From NCBI RefSeq assembly GCF_030269665.1, contig NZ_BSTS01000020.1, forward strand, positions 1-64,000: a stretch of 64,000 nucleotides of DNA, given 5' to 3'. The notes beneath the pieces were generated by a model, which ran no database searches, was not told the DNA's origin, and worked only from the letters and a program-made list of their open reading frames with translations. Source of the stretch: Actinomycetospora sp. NBRC 106375. GTDB lineage: Bacteria > Actinomycetota > Actinomycetes > Mycobacteriales > Pseudonocardiaceae. Below, piece after piece: positions 8,716 through 17,931 of the stretch (positions within the stretch are counted from its first letter, which is position 1; each line of letters begins with the position of its first letter). The position numbers were made by a program, and so were the translations under genes.

Positions 8716-10667
8716 GGGGCCACTCCTCCGATCCGTTGCTCCCCGGCGACCGGGATCCAGCCCGAGCGCGTGGTGCCGTAGGGCTCGCCGAACGCCCCGT
8801 CGAGCGACGGCGGGACCGTCACGGGCACGTCCACGGGGTGATCGGCCGCCACCGTCACCACGCCGTCCTGCACCCAGGCCCGCGTGCTCCCCGCGGCGGC
8901 GGCCCAGGCGGCCTGGCGGGCGAGGACCTCCGCCGACTGCGTCATCGTCGGCACCAGCAGCGGGCGCGCCTCGGTGTAGAGCGCCCGGTAGGAGCCGAGG
9001 ACCTGCTCGAGCACCGGGTAGAGGGTCCGGTCCTCGGTGAGCTGCGGCTGGTGCACGTAGTGGGGCCGCGGGTCGTCGGCGAGCACGTGCCCGAGCGCCT
9101 TCGTCGCCTCCATCGGCACGATCTGCGCCAGGAACCCCGCCCGCGGGTCGCCGGCCGGCACGGGCGGCACGCAGCCGCCGTCGGTCTCGCAGGTGCCGTC
9201 GCCGCCGTCGGCTCGGGAGGTGTGCGACCAGTTGTACTGGTCGACGGTCTCGGCGAACGTGGCCGTGTCGAAGTCGAGGTCGATCGGGTGGCGCGGCACG
9301 GTCCGCGCCCCGCCGATCGGGCGCTGGCCCGCCTCCTTCGACGCGTCCGCCGCGACGCTGCGGATCCCCTCGTCGTCGAGCGCGCCGGCCAGCCCGGGGT
9401 TGTCGTCGGGCATCTCCTCGTCGCCGCGCAGACCGCTGTGCTCGCCGGTGACCAGCTCGGAGGGGTCGATCGGGAGGCCGACCTCGCGGGCGAACCCGAT
9501 GTTGCGCGCCACCTCGTCGTCGATCACCCGCTCGGGCACGTACCGCGTCCAGCCCAGGATCGGCACGGTGGCGCAGCGCCAGGGCAGGGCCTCGTAGTCG
9601 CGGACGCAGCCGAGGTACTGGTGCGACCAGGTGTGGTTGATCCAGCCGAAGGCGTCCCGCCGCGCGAGCAGCGCCGCGAGCAGGGGGTCGTCCGCTCCCG
9701 GCGCCGCGAGCCGCGACCCCGCGCCGTTGAAGGCCAGATCGAGGCGGAAGTCGTGGTCGCGGGACCAGCCCGCCGCCGCGTCGACGTCGGCCGGGGTCAT
9801 GCGGATGGTGGGCGCGGGCGGCACGGTCGGCGGGCAGTCCGCCCCGTAGGCGCAGTGCGCCCCCGCGACCCAGCGGGCGTCCGGGAGGAGCACGTCGTCG
9901 ATGTGCACGGCGAACCAGGCGCGCCGCATCCCGAGGTGCACCCCGCGCGTCAGCCACTCGACGAGACCGGGCGCGAGCGCGGCGAAGGGCTGGGAGCCCG
10001 GGGCGTAGGAGAAGGAGAGGCCGAGCTCCTCCCGGCCCCCGGTGCGCAGCACGCCCATGAGCGGCCCGCGCCGTGCGCCGTCGGGCGAGCTCCCCGTCAG
10101 CAGCGGGGTGTAGCCGGCCAGCGGGGTCCCGATCTCGACCCAGGTGTCCCCGCCGATCGGCACGTCCCCGCGCATGTCGCCGAAGCCGTCGGCCCGGGCC
10201 GCGTCGGTGAGCCGGGCGATCCCGCTGTCGAGCCGGCCCGACCAGCCCGCGCTCGGGCTCGGCTCGGCGAGCCCGGTCTGCGCGGTCGCGCGCACCGTGG
10301 CGTTCAGCTGGCGGAGCCGGAACTCGCGCTCGACGTCGTGGAGCACCGCGAGCTCGGCGGGGGCCAGCTCGACCGGCGAGTCGCCGGGCAGCACGACGGC
10401 CTGGTAGCGGGCGTGCGGGACCGCGTCCGGGACGGTCAGCGCGGCGCGGTCGACGGGCCGGCGGGCGGGGTCGGACAGGTCGACGACATCGGTCGGCACC
10501 CCGCTCTCGGTGAGGGCCTCGAGCACGGCGTCGACCTCGGGGCTGCCGTTCTGCACGACGAGCACCCGGAGGTCGACGCGCGGCCCCGCGGCGGAGGCGG
10601 GGGTGGCGACCAGGACCGTCGCGGCAAGCGCCGTGAGCAGGGGCAGCAGGACACGACGAACGCCCAC
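8712..10667 (-). CDS. Secreted polysaccharide deacetylase, Agd3/CE18-like
   Basis: 651 residues with a signal peptide (VRRVLLPLLTALAATVLVATPASAAG). The N-terminal 200 residues form a domain rich in beta strands, as in the carbohydrate-binding part of Agd3. The catalytic part shows AVHIDDVLLPD, with a paired aspartate, and INHTWSHQYLGC, the H-T-W-S-H metal site of NodB-like deacetylases, followed by GEHSGLRGDEEMPDDNPGL. Fungal Agd3 removes acetyl groups from galactosaminogalactan. The GTG at 10667 is preferred over an upstream start at 10775 because GGGGGGTGAC stands just before it and it opens the signal peptide. First gene of the operon. The CE18 label is my reading of the pattern and needs a profile search. 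Confidence 0.75.
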   Translation of the reverse strand: MGVRRVLLPLLTALAATVLVATPASAAGPRVDLRVLVVQNGSPEVDAVLEALTESGVPTDVVDLSDPARRPVDRAALTVPDAVPHARYQAVVLPGDSPVELAPAELAVLHDVEREFRLRQLNATVRATAQTGLAEPSPSAGWSGRLDSGIARLTDAARADGFGDMRGDVPIGGDTWVEIGTPLAGYTPLLTGSSPDGARRGPLMGVLRTGGREELGLSFSYAPGSQPFAALAPGLVEWLTRGVHLGMRRAWFAVHIDDVLLPDARWVAGAHCAYGADCPPTVPPAPTIRMTPADVDAAAGWSRDHDFRLDLAFNGAGSRLAAPGADDPLLAALLARRDAFGWINHTWSHQYLGCVRDYEALPWRCATVPILGWTRYVPERVIDDEVARNIGFAREVGLPIDPSELVTGEHSGLRGDEEMPDDNPGLAGALDDEGIRSVAADASKEAGQRPIGGARTVPRHPIDLDFDTATFAETVDQYNWSHTSRADGGDGTCETDGGCVPPVPAGDPRAGFLAQIVPMEATKALGHVLADDPRPHYVHQPQLTEDRTLYPVLEQVLGSYRALYTEARPLLVPTMTQSAEVLARQAAWAAAAGSTRAWVQDGVVTVAADHPVDVPVTVPPSLDGAFGEPYGTTRSGWIPVAGEQRIGGVAP

Positions 10668-10780
10668 GTCACCCCCCGGTCCACCGCTCGATGCCGGATC
10701 ATCCTGTGGCCGGCCGTGGGCGGCGCCCAAGCGATCTGCCCGGGTCGGGGGACACCGGTCACTCGATGGCGTCACGGTCC

Positions 10781-10811
10781 GTCAGGGAGGAGCGCCCCTC
10801 CTGCCCCTGAC
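10781..10811 (-). terminator. Imperfect hairpin downstream of yqgE
   Basis: GTCAGGGAGGAG pairs imperfectly with CTCCTGCCCCTGAC around a short CGCC loop. It lies 20 bp after the yqgE stop and more than 100 bp before the exopolysaccharide operon, so it may end the yqgE transcript. No T-run follows. Confidence 0.5.
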
Positions 10812-10829
10812 GCCACAGGGGTGAACGGA

Positions 10830-11477
10830 TCAGTTGCGGCGGGGCTCGCTCACGTGGGTGGCCAGGAGGGCCAGCGGCACGCCCTGGCGTCGGAGGACCC
10901 CGCCCCACAGGTCGTAGCCGGGCGGGGCGAGGACGTCGTCGGGCAGGGCCGGGACGACGTACCAGTCACCGCGGCCGATCTCGCCGTCGAGCTGGCCGCG
11001 GTCCCACCCCGAGTAGCCGGCGAACACCCGCAGGCCGCGGACGCGCGGGGCGAGGTCGTCGGGGTCGCCGTCGAGGTCGACGAGCGCGACCGGGCCCCGG
11101 ACGCCGACGACGCCGCCCGTGCTGGCCGGGTCCTCGCCCGTGCGCAGGGCGGCGAGGCACAGCGCGGTGCGCTGCTCGACCGGACCGCCGACGAAGACCG
11201 CGTGCGGGGTGGTGGTGTGGGGGCCCCACGTCGGCAGCACGTCGGCCACCGAGACCTCGCTGGGCCGGTTGAGCACGACGCCGAGGGTGCCGGCCGGGCG
11301 GTGGTCGATGACGAACACGACCGACCGCGAGAAGTTGGGGTCGGTGAGGGTCGGGGCGGCCACGAGAAGCGTCCCGGCCTCGACCTCGGCCTCCTGATGT
11401 TCACCCACACCACTGGCCACGAGCCCCATCGTCGCACCGCCGCGCGCCGGGGCGGCAGGCACGGTGGAGGTGGTCAC
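10830..11477 (-). CDS. YqgE/AlgH family protein
   Basis: 215 residues. The family blocks are all present: GTLLVAAPTLTDPNFSRSVV, then GTLGVVLNRPSE, FVGGPVE, LRVFAGYSGWDRGQLDGEI and GDWYVV. YqgE/AlgH proteins are small cytoplasmic proteins of unresolved role, first linked to alginate regulation in Pseudomonas. The N-terminus is about 30 residues longer than in most members, so the true start could be the internal ATG at residue 17. It is divergent from the MFS gene. Confidence 0.9.
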   Translation of the reverse strand: MTTSTVPAAPARGGATMGLVASGVGEHQEAEVEAGTLLVAAPTLTDPNFSRSVVFVIDHRPAGTLGVVLNRPSEVSVADVLPTWGPHTTTPHAVFVGGPVEQRTALCLAALRTGEDPASTGGVVGVRGPVALVDLDGDPDDLAPRVRGLRVFAGYSGWDRGQLDGEIGRGDWYVVPALPDDVLAPPGYDLWGGVLRRQGVPLALLATHVSEPRRN

Positions 11478-11543
11478 TCTCCCGCCCGCCGAGCGGTGAC
11501 CGAGCGGTGACCGAGCGCCGGACCGGCGGGCGGACCGGACGCG

Positions 11544-11557
11544 TAGCGTGGGCCCCC
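11544..11557 (+). promoter_or_regulatory. -10 element for a leaderless MFS transcript
   Basis: TAGCGT at 11544-11549 is followed by eight bases and then the GTG at 11558. There is no ribosome binding site in between. This hexamer and spacing recur at several other genes in the window and decide the start chosen for the MFS protein. Confidence 0.55.
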
Positions 11558-13021
11558 GTGCCCGTCGCGCCCGGTTCGACCGCTGCTGCGGCCCCGACCG
11601 CGCTGCCGGCGAGGGGCCCGGTCGCCCGCCTGCGCGAGCTGCTCACCCGTCCCGGCTTCGGGAAGCTGCTGACGGTCCGGCTGGCCGCCCAGTGGGGCGA
11701 CGGCGTGTTCCAGGCCGCGCTCGGCGGGCTGGTGCTCTTCAGCCCCGAGCGCGAGGCCGACCCCGTCATGGTGGCCGTGGGCCTCGCGACGGTCCTGCTC
11801 CCGTACTCGATCGTCGGGCCGTTCGCCGGCGCGCTGCTCGACCGGTGGGACCGGCGGCGCGTGATGCTGGTCGCGGGCGCGCTGCGGGGGGTGCTGACGC
11901 TCGCGACCGCCGCCGTGGTGCTGGCCGGCGTCACCGGTCCGCTGCTCTACCTCGGGGCGCTGGCCACGATCGGCGTCAGCCGGTTCATCCAGGCCGGGCT
12001 CTCGGCGGCGCTGCCCCACGTGGTGGCCGAGGAGCACCTCGTCGGGGCGAACTCGCTGGTCACGACCTCGGGAGCCGTGGCCGCCGCCATCGGTGCCGGC
12101 TGCGCCATCGGGCTGCGCGGCGTCATCGGCCCCTACGACGTGGACGCGGCGTGGACCACGAGCGCCGCCGCCATCGGGTCGCTGCTCATCGTCGTGGTCG
12201 CCGCCCGCATCACGCCGGGATCGCTCGGACCCGACGAGCGCCGCGAGGCCGCGCAGGCGCTGCGGGCCGTCGCGTCCGGCCTCGTCGACGGGTTCCGGGC
12301 GGCCCGCGCGGCACCCGGGGTGCTGGGGGCGTTCGGCGCGGTCGCCGCGCACCGGCTCGCGTTCGGCATCACGACGCTGGTGATGCTGCTGCTCATGCGC
12401 AACTCGCTCACCGACGTCGGGCCGTTCAAGGCCGGGATCGCGGGGCTGGGGGAGGTCGTGGCGACGGTCGCGGCCGGTCTCGGCGTCGCGGCGGTGGTGA
12501 CGCCGTGGCTCACCGGGCGGGTCGGGCGCTCCGGCACCGTGCGGATCATGCTCGTGCTCGCCGCGGTCGCCCTGCTCGGTCTCGGGCTGCCGATGACGCT
12601 GCCGACCATCCTCGCGGGGTCGTTCGTGCTCGGGCTCGTCGGCCAGGCGATCAAGCTGTGCTCCGACGCGGCGGTGCAGAGCGAGGTCGGCGACGCGGCG
12701 CGCGGCCGGGTGTTCTCGCTCTCGGACACCACGTTCAACGTCACCTACGTGGTCGCGGTGGCCGGCGCGGCCCTCGTGGCGCCCACCAGCGGGCGCTCGC
12801 CCCTGCTGCTCGTGCTCGCGGCCGGCATCTACCTGCTCGGGCTCGTGATCTACGAGGCCGCGCTGCGCGTCGGCGACCGGCACGCGCCTCAGGGCGGCAC
12901 CCAGCCCGGCGCGCCCTCGGCGACCGCCGTGTCCACCGCGCCGTCGCCGTCGGTGTCGACGAGCAGCACGTCCCAGCGGGCCGACGGCGAGCCCGGCGCC
13001 TCCGGACCGGCCGACAGGTAG
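11558..13021 (+). CDS. Major facilitator superfamily transporter
   Basis: 487 residues with about twelve membrane helices starting at residue 40. The loop between helices 2 and 3 has the MFS signature-like GALLDRWDRRRVML. The substrate cannot be told from sequence; members next to yqgE are often annotated as drug or metabolite exporters. The start at 11558 follows a TAGCGT hexamer and is preferred over the in-frame GTG at 11507. After the last helix (near residue 440) about 45 low-complexity residues follow that overlap, on the opposite strand, the end of the DxDxDG-repeat gene. The tail may exist only because the natural stop has been lost. Confidence 0.88.
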   Translation: MPVAPGSTAAAAPTALPARGPVARLRELLTRPGFGKLLTVRLAAQWGDGVFQAALGGLVLFSPEREADPVMVAVGLATVLLPYSIVGPFAGALLDRWDRRRVMLVAGALRGVLTLATAAVVLAGVTGPLLYLGALATIGVSRFIQAGLSAALPHVVAEEHLVGANSLVTTSGAVAAAIGAGCAIGLRGVIGPYDVDAAWTTSAAAIGSLLIVVVAARITPGSLGPDERREAAQALRAVASGLVDGFRAARAAPGVLGAFGAVAAHRLAFGITTLVMLLLMRNSLTDVGPFKAGIAGLGEVVATVAAGLGVAAVVTPWLTGRVGRSGTVRIMLVLAAVALLGLGLPMTLPTILAGSFVLGLVGQAIKLCSDAAVQSEVGDAARGRVFSLSDTTFNVTYVVAVAGAALVAPTSGRSPLLLVLAAGIYLLGLVIYEAALRVGDRHAPQGGTQPGAPSATAVSTAPSPSVSTSSTSQRADGEPGASGPADR

Positions 13022-13515
13022 GCCAGCTCCGCGCGGCCGTCGTGGTCGGCGTCGACGAGCAGCTGCTCGGCCCGGCCGTCGCCGTCGAGGTCGCACACCA
13101 CCTCGGAGCCCGGCTCGTGGTCGGCGTCCACGGCCGCGCCGTCGAGCACCCCGTCGCCGTCGGTGTCGAGCGTCGCGTCGGCCCGCGCCGAGCGCCCGCG
13201 CACGTCGGACCAGCTCAGCGCCGCGCCCACCTCGGCCCCGCCGTCCAGCGGCACCCGTGTGCCCCACAGCCCGCGCCCGCCCGGGTCGGTGTAGGCGTGG
13301 TCGCCCCGGCCGTCGTCGTCGAGGTCGAGCACCGAGTGGTCGGCGACCCCGTCGGCGTCGGCGTCCCACAGGGCGTCGTCGGCGCGCCCGTCGCCGTCGA
13401 AGTCGAGCGCCACCGCGTCCCGGGAACCCGGCGGGCCGAGGTCGAGGTCGGCGGCGGAGACGTGGCGGTGCACCGGGCCCTCCCCGGTGCCGAACACATA
13501 GCTGATCGATCCCAC
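12889..13515 (-). CDS. DxDxDG-repeat protein, probable calcium binder (unknown function)
   Basis: 208 residues. At least seven short repeats of the type DFDGDGRAD, DADADGVAD, DLDDDGRGD, DTDGDGVLD, DLDGDGRAE, DADHDGRAE and DTDGDGAVD are spread along the chain. These have the spacing of calcium-binding loops such as those of dockerins or thrombospondin type 3 repeats. No signal peptide is visible. I do not recognise a named family. The last 44 codons overlap the end of the convergent MFS gene by 133 bp. It lies just downstream of pcnA on the same strand. Confidence 0.75.
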   Translation of the reverse strand: MGSISYVFGTGEGPVHRHVSAADLDLGPPGSRDAVALDFDGDGRADDALWDADADGVADHSVLDLDDDGRGDHAYTDPGGRGLWGTRVPLDGGAEVGAALSWSDVRGRSARADATLDTDGDGVLDGAAVDADHEPGSEVVCDLDGDGRAEQLLVDADHDGRAELAYLSAGPEAPGSPSARWDVLLVDTDGDGAVDTAVAEGAPGWVPP

Positions 13516-13534
13516 ACCCGGTTCGACGCGGGCG

Positions 13535-15049
13535 TCAGTCCAGCGGTTCCCCCGAGATCCCCTCCGCCTCGGCCCACCGCAGCAGCTCCGCGCGCGCCTC
13601 GTCGTGGTCGAGCGGCCCGCGCTCCAGCCGGACGTCCTTGAGGTGGCGCCACGCCCTCCCGACGAGCGGGCCCGGCGGGATCCCCAGCAGCTCCATGATG
13701 GCGTTGCCGTCGAGATCCGGGCGGACGCGCGCGAGGTCCTCCTCCTGCGCGATCCGCGCGATCCGCTCCTCGAGGTCGTCGTAGGAGCGCTGCAGCGCCG
13801 CGGCCCGGCGCTTGTTACGGGTGGTCGAGTCGGAGCGCACGAGCTTGTGGAGGCGGTCGAGCAGCGGCCCGGCGTCGGTCACGTAGCGGCGGACCGCGGA
13901 GTCGGTCCACTCGCCCTTGCCGTAGCCGTGGAAGCGCAGGTGCAGGAACACCAGCTGCGCGACGTCCTCGACGACCTGCTTCGGGTAGCGCAGCTCCCGC
14001 AACCGCTTGCGCGTCATCTTGGCGCCCACGACCTCGTGGTGGTGGAAGCTCACGCGCCGCCCCGGCTCGACCTTGCGGGTCGCCGGCTTGCCGATGTCGT
14101 GCAGCAGGGCAGCCAGGCGCAGGACGAGGTCGGGCCCGTCCGTCTCGCGGCCGATCGCCTGCTCCATGACCGTCAGGGAGTGCTCGTAGACGTCCTTGTG
14201 CTGGGCGTGCTCGTCGATCTCCAGGCGCATGGCCGGCACCTCGGGCAGCACGACGTCGGCGAGCCCGGTGTCGACCATGAGCTCGATACCGCGCCGGGGG
14301 TGCTCGCCGAGCAGCAGCTTCGACAGCTCGGCCTGCACCCGCTCGGCCGTGATCCGTCCCAGCTGCGGGGCCATCTCGGTCATCGCCTCGCGCACGCGGG
14401 GCGTGACCTCGAACCCCAGCTGCGCGACGAACCGGGCCGCCCGCAGCAGGCGCAACGGGTCGTCGGCGAAGGAGGTCCGTGGGTCGGCCGGGGTGTCCAG
14501 CACGCCGCGGGCCAGCGCCGCCAGCCCGCCGTAGGGGTCGACGAACGTGCGGTCGGGCAGCGAGAGCGCCATGGCGTTGGCCGTGAAGTCACGCCGGACG
14601 AGGTCGCCCTCGATGGTGTCGCCGAACGCCACGACGGGGTTGCGCGTCACGCCGTCGTAGGCGTCGGCGCGGAACGTCGTGATCTCGCAGGTCACGCCCC
14701 GGCGGGCGGCGCCGACCGTCCCGAACGCGATGCCGGTGTCCCACACGGCCTCGGCCCACCCGGAGACCAGCCGCTGGATCGCGTCGGGGCGCGCGTCGGT
14801 GGTGAAGTCGAGGTCGCCCTCGACGGGTCGAGCTCCCCTATCGGCGTGCTCCCCTGACTGCTCCGTCTCCCGGGACCCCCGTCCGAGCAGCGCGTCGCGG
14901 ACGCTGCCGCCGACGAGGTAGAGCCGGTGCCCGGCGTCCGCGAACCGCTCCGCGAGCTCGTCGGCCACGGGGGAGAAGCGCAGCATGTCGACCACCGCCG
15001 CGTGATCGGCGCCGGTGGAGGCGGTGGGGGCCTGGGCGGGGACGGGCAC
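13535..15049 (-). CDS. pcnA: CCA tRNA nucleotidyltransferase
   Basis: 504 residues. The enzyme adds or repairs the CCA end of tRNAs; relevant here because the nearby tRNA-Ala has no encoded CCA. The head domain shows [13 protein letters not shown] (44-56) and the catalytic DLD (79-81) within [12 protein letters not shown]. It then has [11 protein letters not shown] and the RLLRAARF stretch, followed by an HD domain with LLHDIGKP near residue 316. Between GGSVRD and DLD the normal short loop is extended by about 20 residues ([17 protein letters not shown]), which looks like an in-frame insert. The GTG start at 15049 lies eight bases after TACTCT, a leaderless arrangement. It is divergent from the NUDIX gene. 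Confidence 0.96.
   Translation of the reverse strand: MPVPAQAPTASTGADHAAVVDMLRFSPVADELAERFADAGHRLYLVGGSVRDALLGRGSRETEQSGEHADRGARPVEGDLDFTTDARPDAIQRLVSGWAEAVWDTGIAFGTVGAARRGVTCEITTFRADAYDGVTRNPVVAFGDTIEGDLVRRDFTANAMALSLPDRTFVDPYGGLAALARGVLDTPADPRTSFADDPLRLLRAARFVAQLGFEVTPRVREAMTEMAPQLGRITAERVQAELSKLLLGEHPRRGIELMVDTGLADVVLPEVPAMRLEIDEHAQHKDVYEHSLTVMEQAIGRETDGPDLVLRLAALLHDIGKPATRKVEPGRRVSFHHHEVVGAKMTRKRLRELRYPKQVVEDVAQLVFLHLRFHGYGKGEWTDSAVRRYVTDAGPLLDRLHKLVRSDSTTRNKRRAAALQRSYDDLEERIARIAQEEDLARVRPDLDGNAIMELLGIPPGPLVGRAWRHLKDVRLERGPLDHDEARAELLRWAEAEGISGEPLD
14822..14878. repeat. In-frame mini-insert, copy B1 (inside pcnA)
   Basis: The plus strand reads CGGGTCGAGCTCC, then about 25 variable bases, then GCTCCGTCTCC. 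The two ends match the reverse of the segment at 47232-47264 in the DUF3566 gene, where they are nearly adjacent. In pcnA the stretch encodes [12 protein letters not shown], inserted next to the catalytic DLD motif. The frame is preserved. Confidence 0.5.
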
Positions 15050-15172
15050 GGCAGGACAGAGTACCGCGACCGGGTCGCGCGACCCCGACACCGGAGGTCC
15101 GCGGATCCGACACCCGCGCGTCGACCCGCCGACAGATCCCCGCCACCGAGGGGGCGCCGTACGATCGCGAGC
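15050..15172. promoter_or_regulatory. Divergent promoter region pcnA / NUDIX
   Basis: The 123 bp between the two GTG starts hold a TACTCT hexamer facing pcnA (15063-15058, eight bases from its start) and a TACGAT hexamer facing the NUDIX gene (15160-15165, seven bases from its start). Neither side has a ribosome binding site, so both genes are likely read as leaderless mRNAs. Confidence 0.55.
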
Positions 15173-15658
15173 GTGTCCACCCCGTCCCGCCGGTCCGGCG
15201 ACCGGCGCCGGCGGGGCTCCCGACGGCGGATGCGCACGGTCGACGAGACCTCGGCGGGAGGCCTCGTCGTCGACGCCACCGGCGCCAGCGCGGCCCTGAT
15301 CGGCCGGCTCGACCGCCGCGGCCGCCTGCTGTGGTCGCTGCCCAAGGGTCACCTCGAGGAGGGCGAGACCGCCGAGCAGGCCGCCGTGCGCGAGGTCGAG
15401 GAGGAGACCGGCATCATCGCGTCCGTGCGGGCGTTCCTCGGCAGCATCGACTACTGGTTCGTGGCCGAGGACCGCCGTATCCACAAGACGGTGCACCACT
15501 ACCTGCTGCGGGCCCACGGCGGCGAGCTCTCCGACGCCGACGTCGAGGTCACCGAGGTGGCGTGGGTGCCGCTCGCGGAGCTGGACCGGAGGCTGGCCTA
15601 CGCCGACGAGCGCCGCCTCGTGCGGCGCGCCGCCCAGATCCTGGAGGAGTCGGCGTGA
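15173..15658 (+). CDS. NUDIX hydrolase (MutT4 position)
   Basis: 161 residues. The NUDIX box is complete: [14 protein letters not shown] followed by REVEEETGI (about residues 60-82), which binds Mg and cleaves nucleoside diphosphate compounds. Gene position beside pcnA and a DUF6049 gene equals that of mutT4 in Mycobacterium. The N-terminal 20 residues are arginine-rich, as in the mycobacterial protein. The exact substrate is unknown. Its stop overlaps the start of the next gene (GTGA), so the two are translationally coupled. Confidence 0.93.
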   Translation: MSTPSRRSGDRRRRGSRRRMRTVDETSAGGLVVDATGASAALIGRLDRRGRLLWSLPKGHLEEGETAEQAAVREVEEETGIIASVRAFLGSIDYWFVAEDRRIHKTVHHYLLRAHGGELSDADVEVTEVAWVPLAELDRRLAYADERRLVRRAAQILEESA

Positions 15659-17931
15659 GCCGCCGCCCGCCGCGGGCGTACGCGGCGGGGCTGCTCCTCC
15701 TCGTCGGCCTGCTCGTCGCCCTCGTCGCCGCGCCGTCCGCGGCGGCCGCGCCGGAGGCGCCCGAGGACGACGCCGCCGTCTCCCTCGTGCTCGACGGCAT
15801 GACCCCGCGCGTGGTCACCGCGGACGGGCCCGGGGAGCTGGTGGTCACCGGCCACGTCGCCAACCGGTCGGCGGTGCCCGTTCGCGACCTCGCCGTGCGC
15901 CTCGCGAAGGGCTCGGCGGTCACCGGGTCCCGGGGCGCGGTCGACGCCCTCGACGGCGACGGGGCCACCCAGGCGGTCCGGGCCCGCGTCGACGCGCCGT
16001 CGACCGTCGAGCCCGGGCAGGACGCGCCGTTCACGCTGCGGGTCCCGCTCGCCGGCACGGACGCGCTCGCCGCCCGGACCGGCGTCCTCCCGCTGCGGGT
16101 CGAGGCCACCGGCAGCCTCGGCGGTGCCGGCACGAGCCGCCTCGGCGCGGTGCCGGTGCTGCTGCCCGTCGTCGGCGTGCCCGGCGGGCGGCCGGCCACC
16201 CCGCCCCCCGCGGACCGCGCCGCGAGCATCTCCGTGCTCTACCCCCTCGCCGACCGGCCGCGCCGCCTGCCGGTGGTCCCCGGGGCCCCCACCCTGCTCG
16301 CCGACGACGACCTGGCGACGTCCTTCGCTCCGGGCGGGCGTCTCGCGGGCCTGGTCGACGCACTGGGGCGGGCCGCCCCCGCCGGGTCCGCCGCCGCCCG
16401 CTCGGTGTGCCTGGCCGTCGACGCCGACCTGCTCGAGACCGCGCAGGCCATGGCCGGCGGGTACCAGGTGCGCACACCGGACGGCGGTGCGCGGCCCGGA
16501 GCGGGGGCGGCCGCCGCCGGTCAGTGGCTCGACGCCGTCCGTGCGCAGGCCCGGGGGCGGTGCGTGACCGCCCTGCCCTACGCGGACACCGACCTCGTCG
16601 CGACAGCCCGGGGCAACCTCACCGACCTCACCACCGCCGCCGTGGCGACGGGCACGCGGCGCGTCGCGGAGCTGCTCGGCGTGACCCCGGTGCCGGACAC
16701 GGTCTGGCCCGCCGGCGGGCTCGTCGACGAGCGCAGCCTCGCCGACCTCACGGCGGGCGGCACGCGGAACCTCCTGCTCGACCCCGACGTGCTCGACGGC
16801 GACCCGCCCGCCGGCGCCCTCGCCCGCCTGCCCGGTCCGGCCGGTGCCGCGCCCACCGCGGTGACGCTCGACCCCGTGGCCGCGGCCGCGCTCGCCCCGC
16901 GCACCGACGAGGCGGTCGCGAGCCCCGCGGGGACCCCCGGCGCGCTCGCCGCCCAGGACGCCGTCGGCGCGCTCGCCCTGCGCGCGCTGCAGGGCCCGGG
17001 CACCGGGAGCCCGCCGGTGGACGTCGTCGCCCCGCCGATCGACTGGGCGGCGAACGGCGCCGAGGCGGGAGCCCTGCTGGGTGCGGTGGACGAGCTCACC
17101 CGTCTGGGCCTCGCCCGGCCCGTCGACCTGGGCGGCCTGCTCTCGCCCGTCGGCGCCGGGACGCCCCTGCCCACGGCGTCGTTGTCCGCGCGTTCGGGGC
17201 TCTCCGAGGCGGACGGTCTGCAGCAGTCGGCCGTCGCCCGGGCCGGACAGGTCCGGGACCGCCAGCGCGAACTGCTCGCCGCCACCGAACGCGACGGCGT
17301 CGGCGCGCCCTCGCCGTCGGACTTCGTCGAGCCCCTGACCGACGACGTGCTGCGCAGCCTGTCCGCGGCGTGGCGCGGCGACCCGGCCGCGCAGGACGCC
17401 GCCGTCGGCGCGGTCGAGCGTCAGAACGACGAGCTCCGCTCGCTCGTGCGCGTCGTGCAGCCGTCCGGGTCCTACTCGCTCGGCAGCAACGACGCCCCCC
17501 TGCTGCTCACCGTCGAGAACCGCCTGCCCGTGGCGGTGCGGGTCGACGTGGTGCTGGAACCCACGAACGGGTTGCGGACCACACCCGTGCCCCAGCTCAC
17601 GGTGCCCGCGTTCGGCAGTCGCCAGGTGCAGGTCGAGGTCGAGGTCACCCGCGCCGGGCAGTTCGCCGTGGACGCCCGGGCCCGGACACCGGGGGGTGAA
17701 CCTCTCGGGCCGACGGCTCGTCTGCTGCTGCGATCGACCGCCTACGGCACGATCACGGTGTGGTTGACCGCGTCCGCAGCCCTCGTGCTGGTGATCCTGG
17801 CGAGCGTACGGATCGCTCGCCGGGTCCGGGCGGCCCGACGCGACCGGAGGTCCCGCCGCAGCCGGCATCGCGGGGACCCCACCACGACGGATCCGCAGGA
17901 TCTCCCGACCCGCGAGCTGCAGAAACGGTGA
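15655..17931 (+). CDS. DUF6049 family secreted membrane-anchored protein
   Basis: 758 residues. An N-terminal signal peptide ([25 protein letters not shown]) is followed by a large extracellular part. Near the C-terminus a membrane helix ([19 protein letters not shown]) is followed by a basic cytosolic tail rich in arginine. This topology and place, between NUDIX and murJ, match the Rv3909-type protein of mycobacteria. The role is not known; linkage to murJ suggests a part in cell-wall assembly. Overlapping GTGA junctions link it to both neighbours. Confidence 0.85.
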   Translation: MSRRPPRAYAAGLLLLVGLLVALVAAPSAAAAPEAPEDDAAVSLVLDGMTPRVVTADGPGELVVTGHVANRSAVPVRDLAVRLAKGSAVTGSRGAVDALDGDGATQAVRARVDAPSTVEPGQDAPFTLRVPLAGTDALAARTGVLPLRVEATGSLGGAGTSRLGAVPVLLPVVGVPGGRPATPPPADRAASISVLYPLADRPRRLPVVPGAPTLLADDDLATSFAPGGRLAGLVDALGRAAPAGSAAARSVCLAVDADLLETAQAMAGGYQVRTPDGGARPGAGAAAAGQWLDAVRAQARGRCVTALPYADTDLVATARGNLTDLTTAAVATGTRRVAELLGVTPVPDTVWPAGGLVDERSLADLTAGGTRNLLLDPDVLDGDPPAGALARLPGPAGAAPTAVTLDPVAAAALAPRTDEAVASPAGTPGALAAQDAVGALALRALQGPGTGSPPVDVVAPPIDWAANGAEAGALLGAVDELTRLGLARPVDLGGLLSPVGAGTPLPTASLSARSGLSEADGLQQSAVARAGQVRDRQRELLAATERDGVGAPSPSDFVEPLTDDVLRSLSAAWRGDPAAQDAAVGAVERQNDELRSLVRVVQPSGSYSLGSNDAPLLLTVENRLPVAVRVDVVLEPTNGLRTTPVPQLTVPAFGSRQVQVEVEVTRAGQFAVDARARTPGGEPLGPTARLLLRSTAYGTITVWLTASAALVLVILASVRIARRVRAARRDRRSRRSRHRGDPTTTDPQDLPTRELQKR

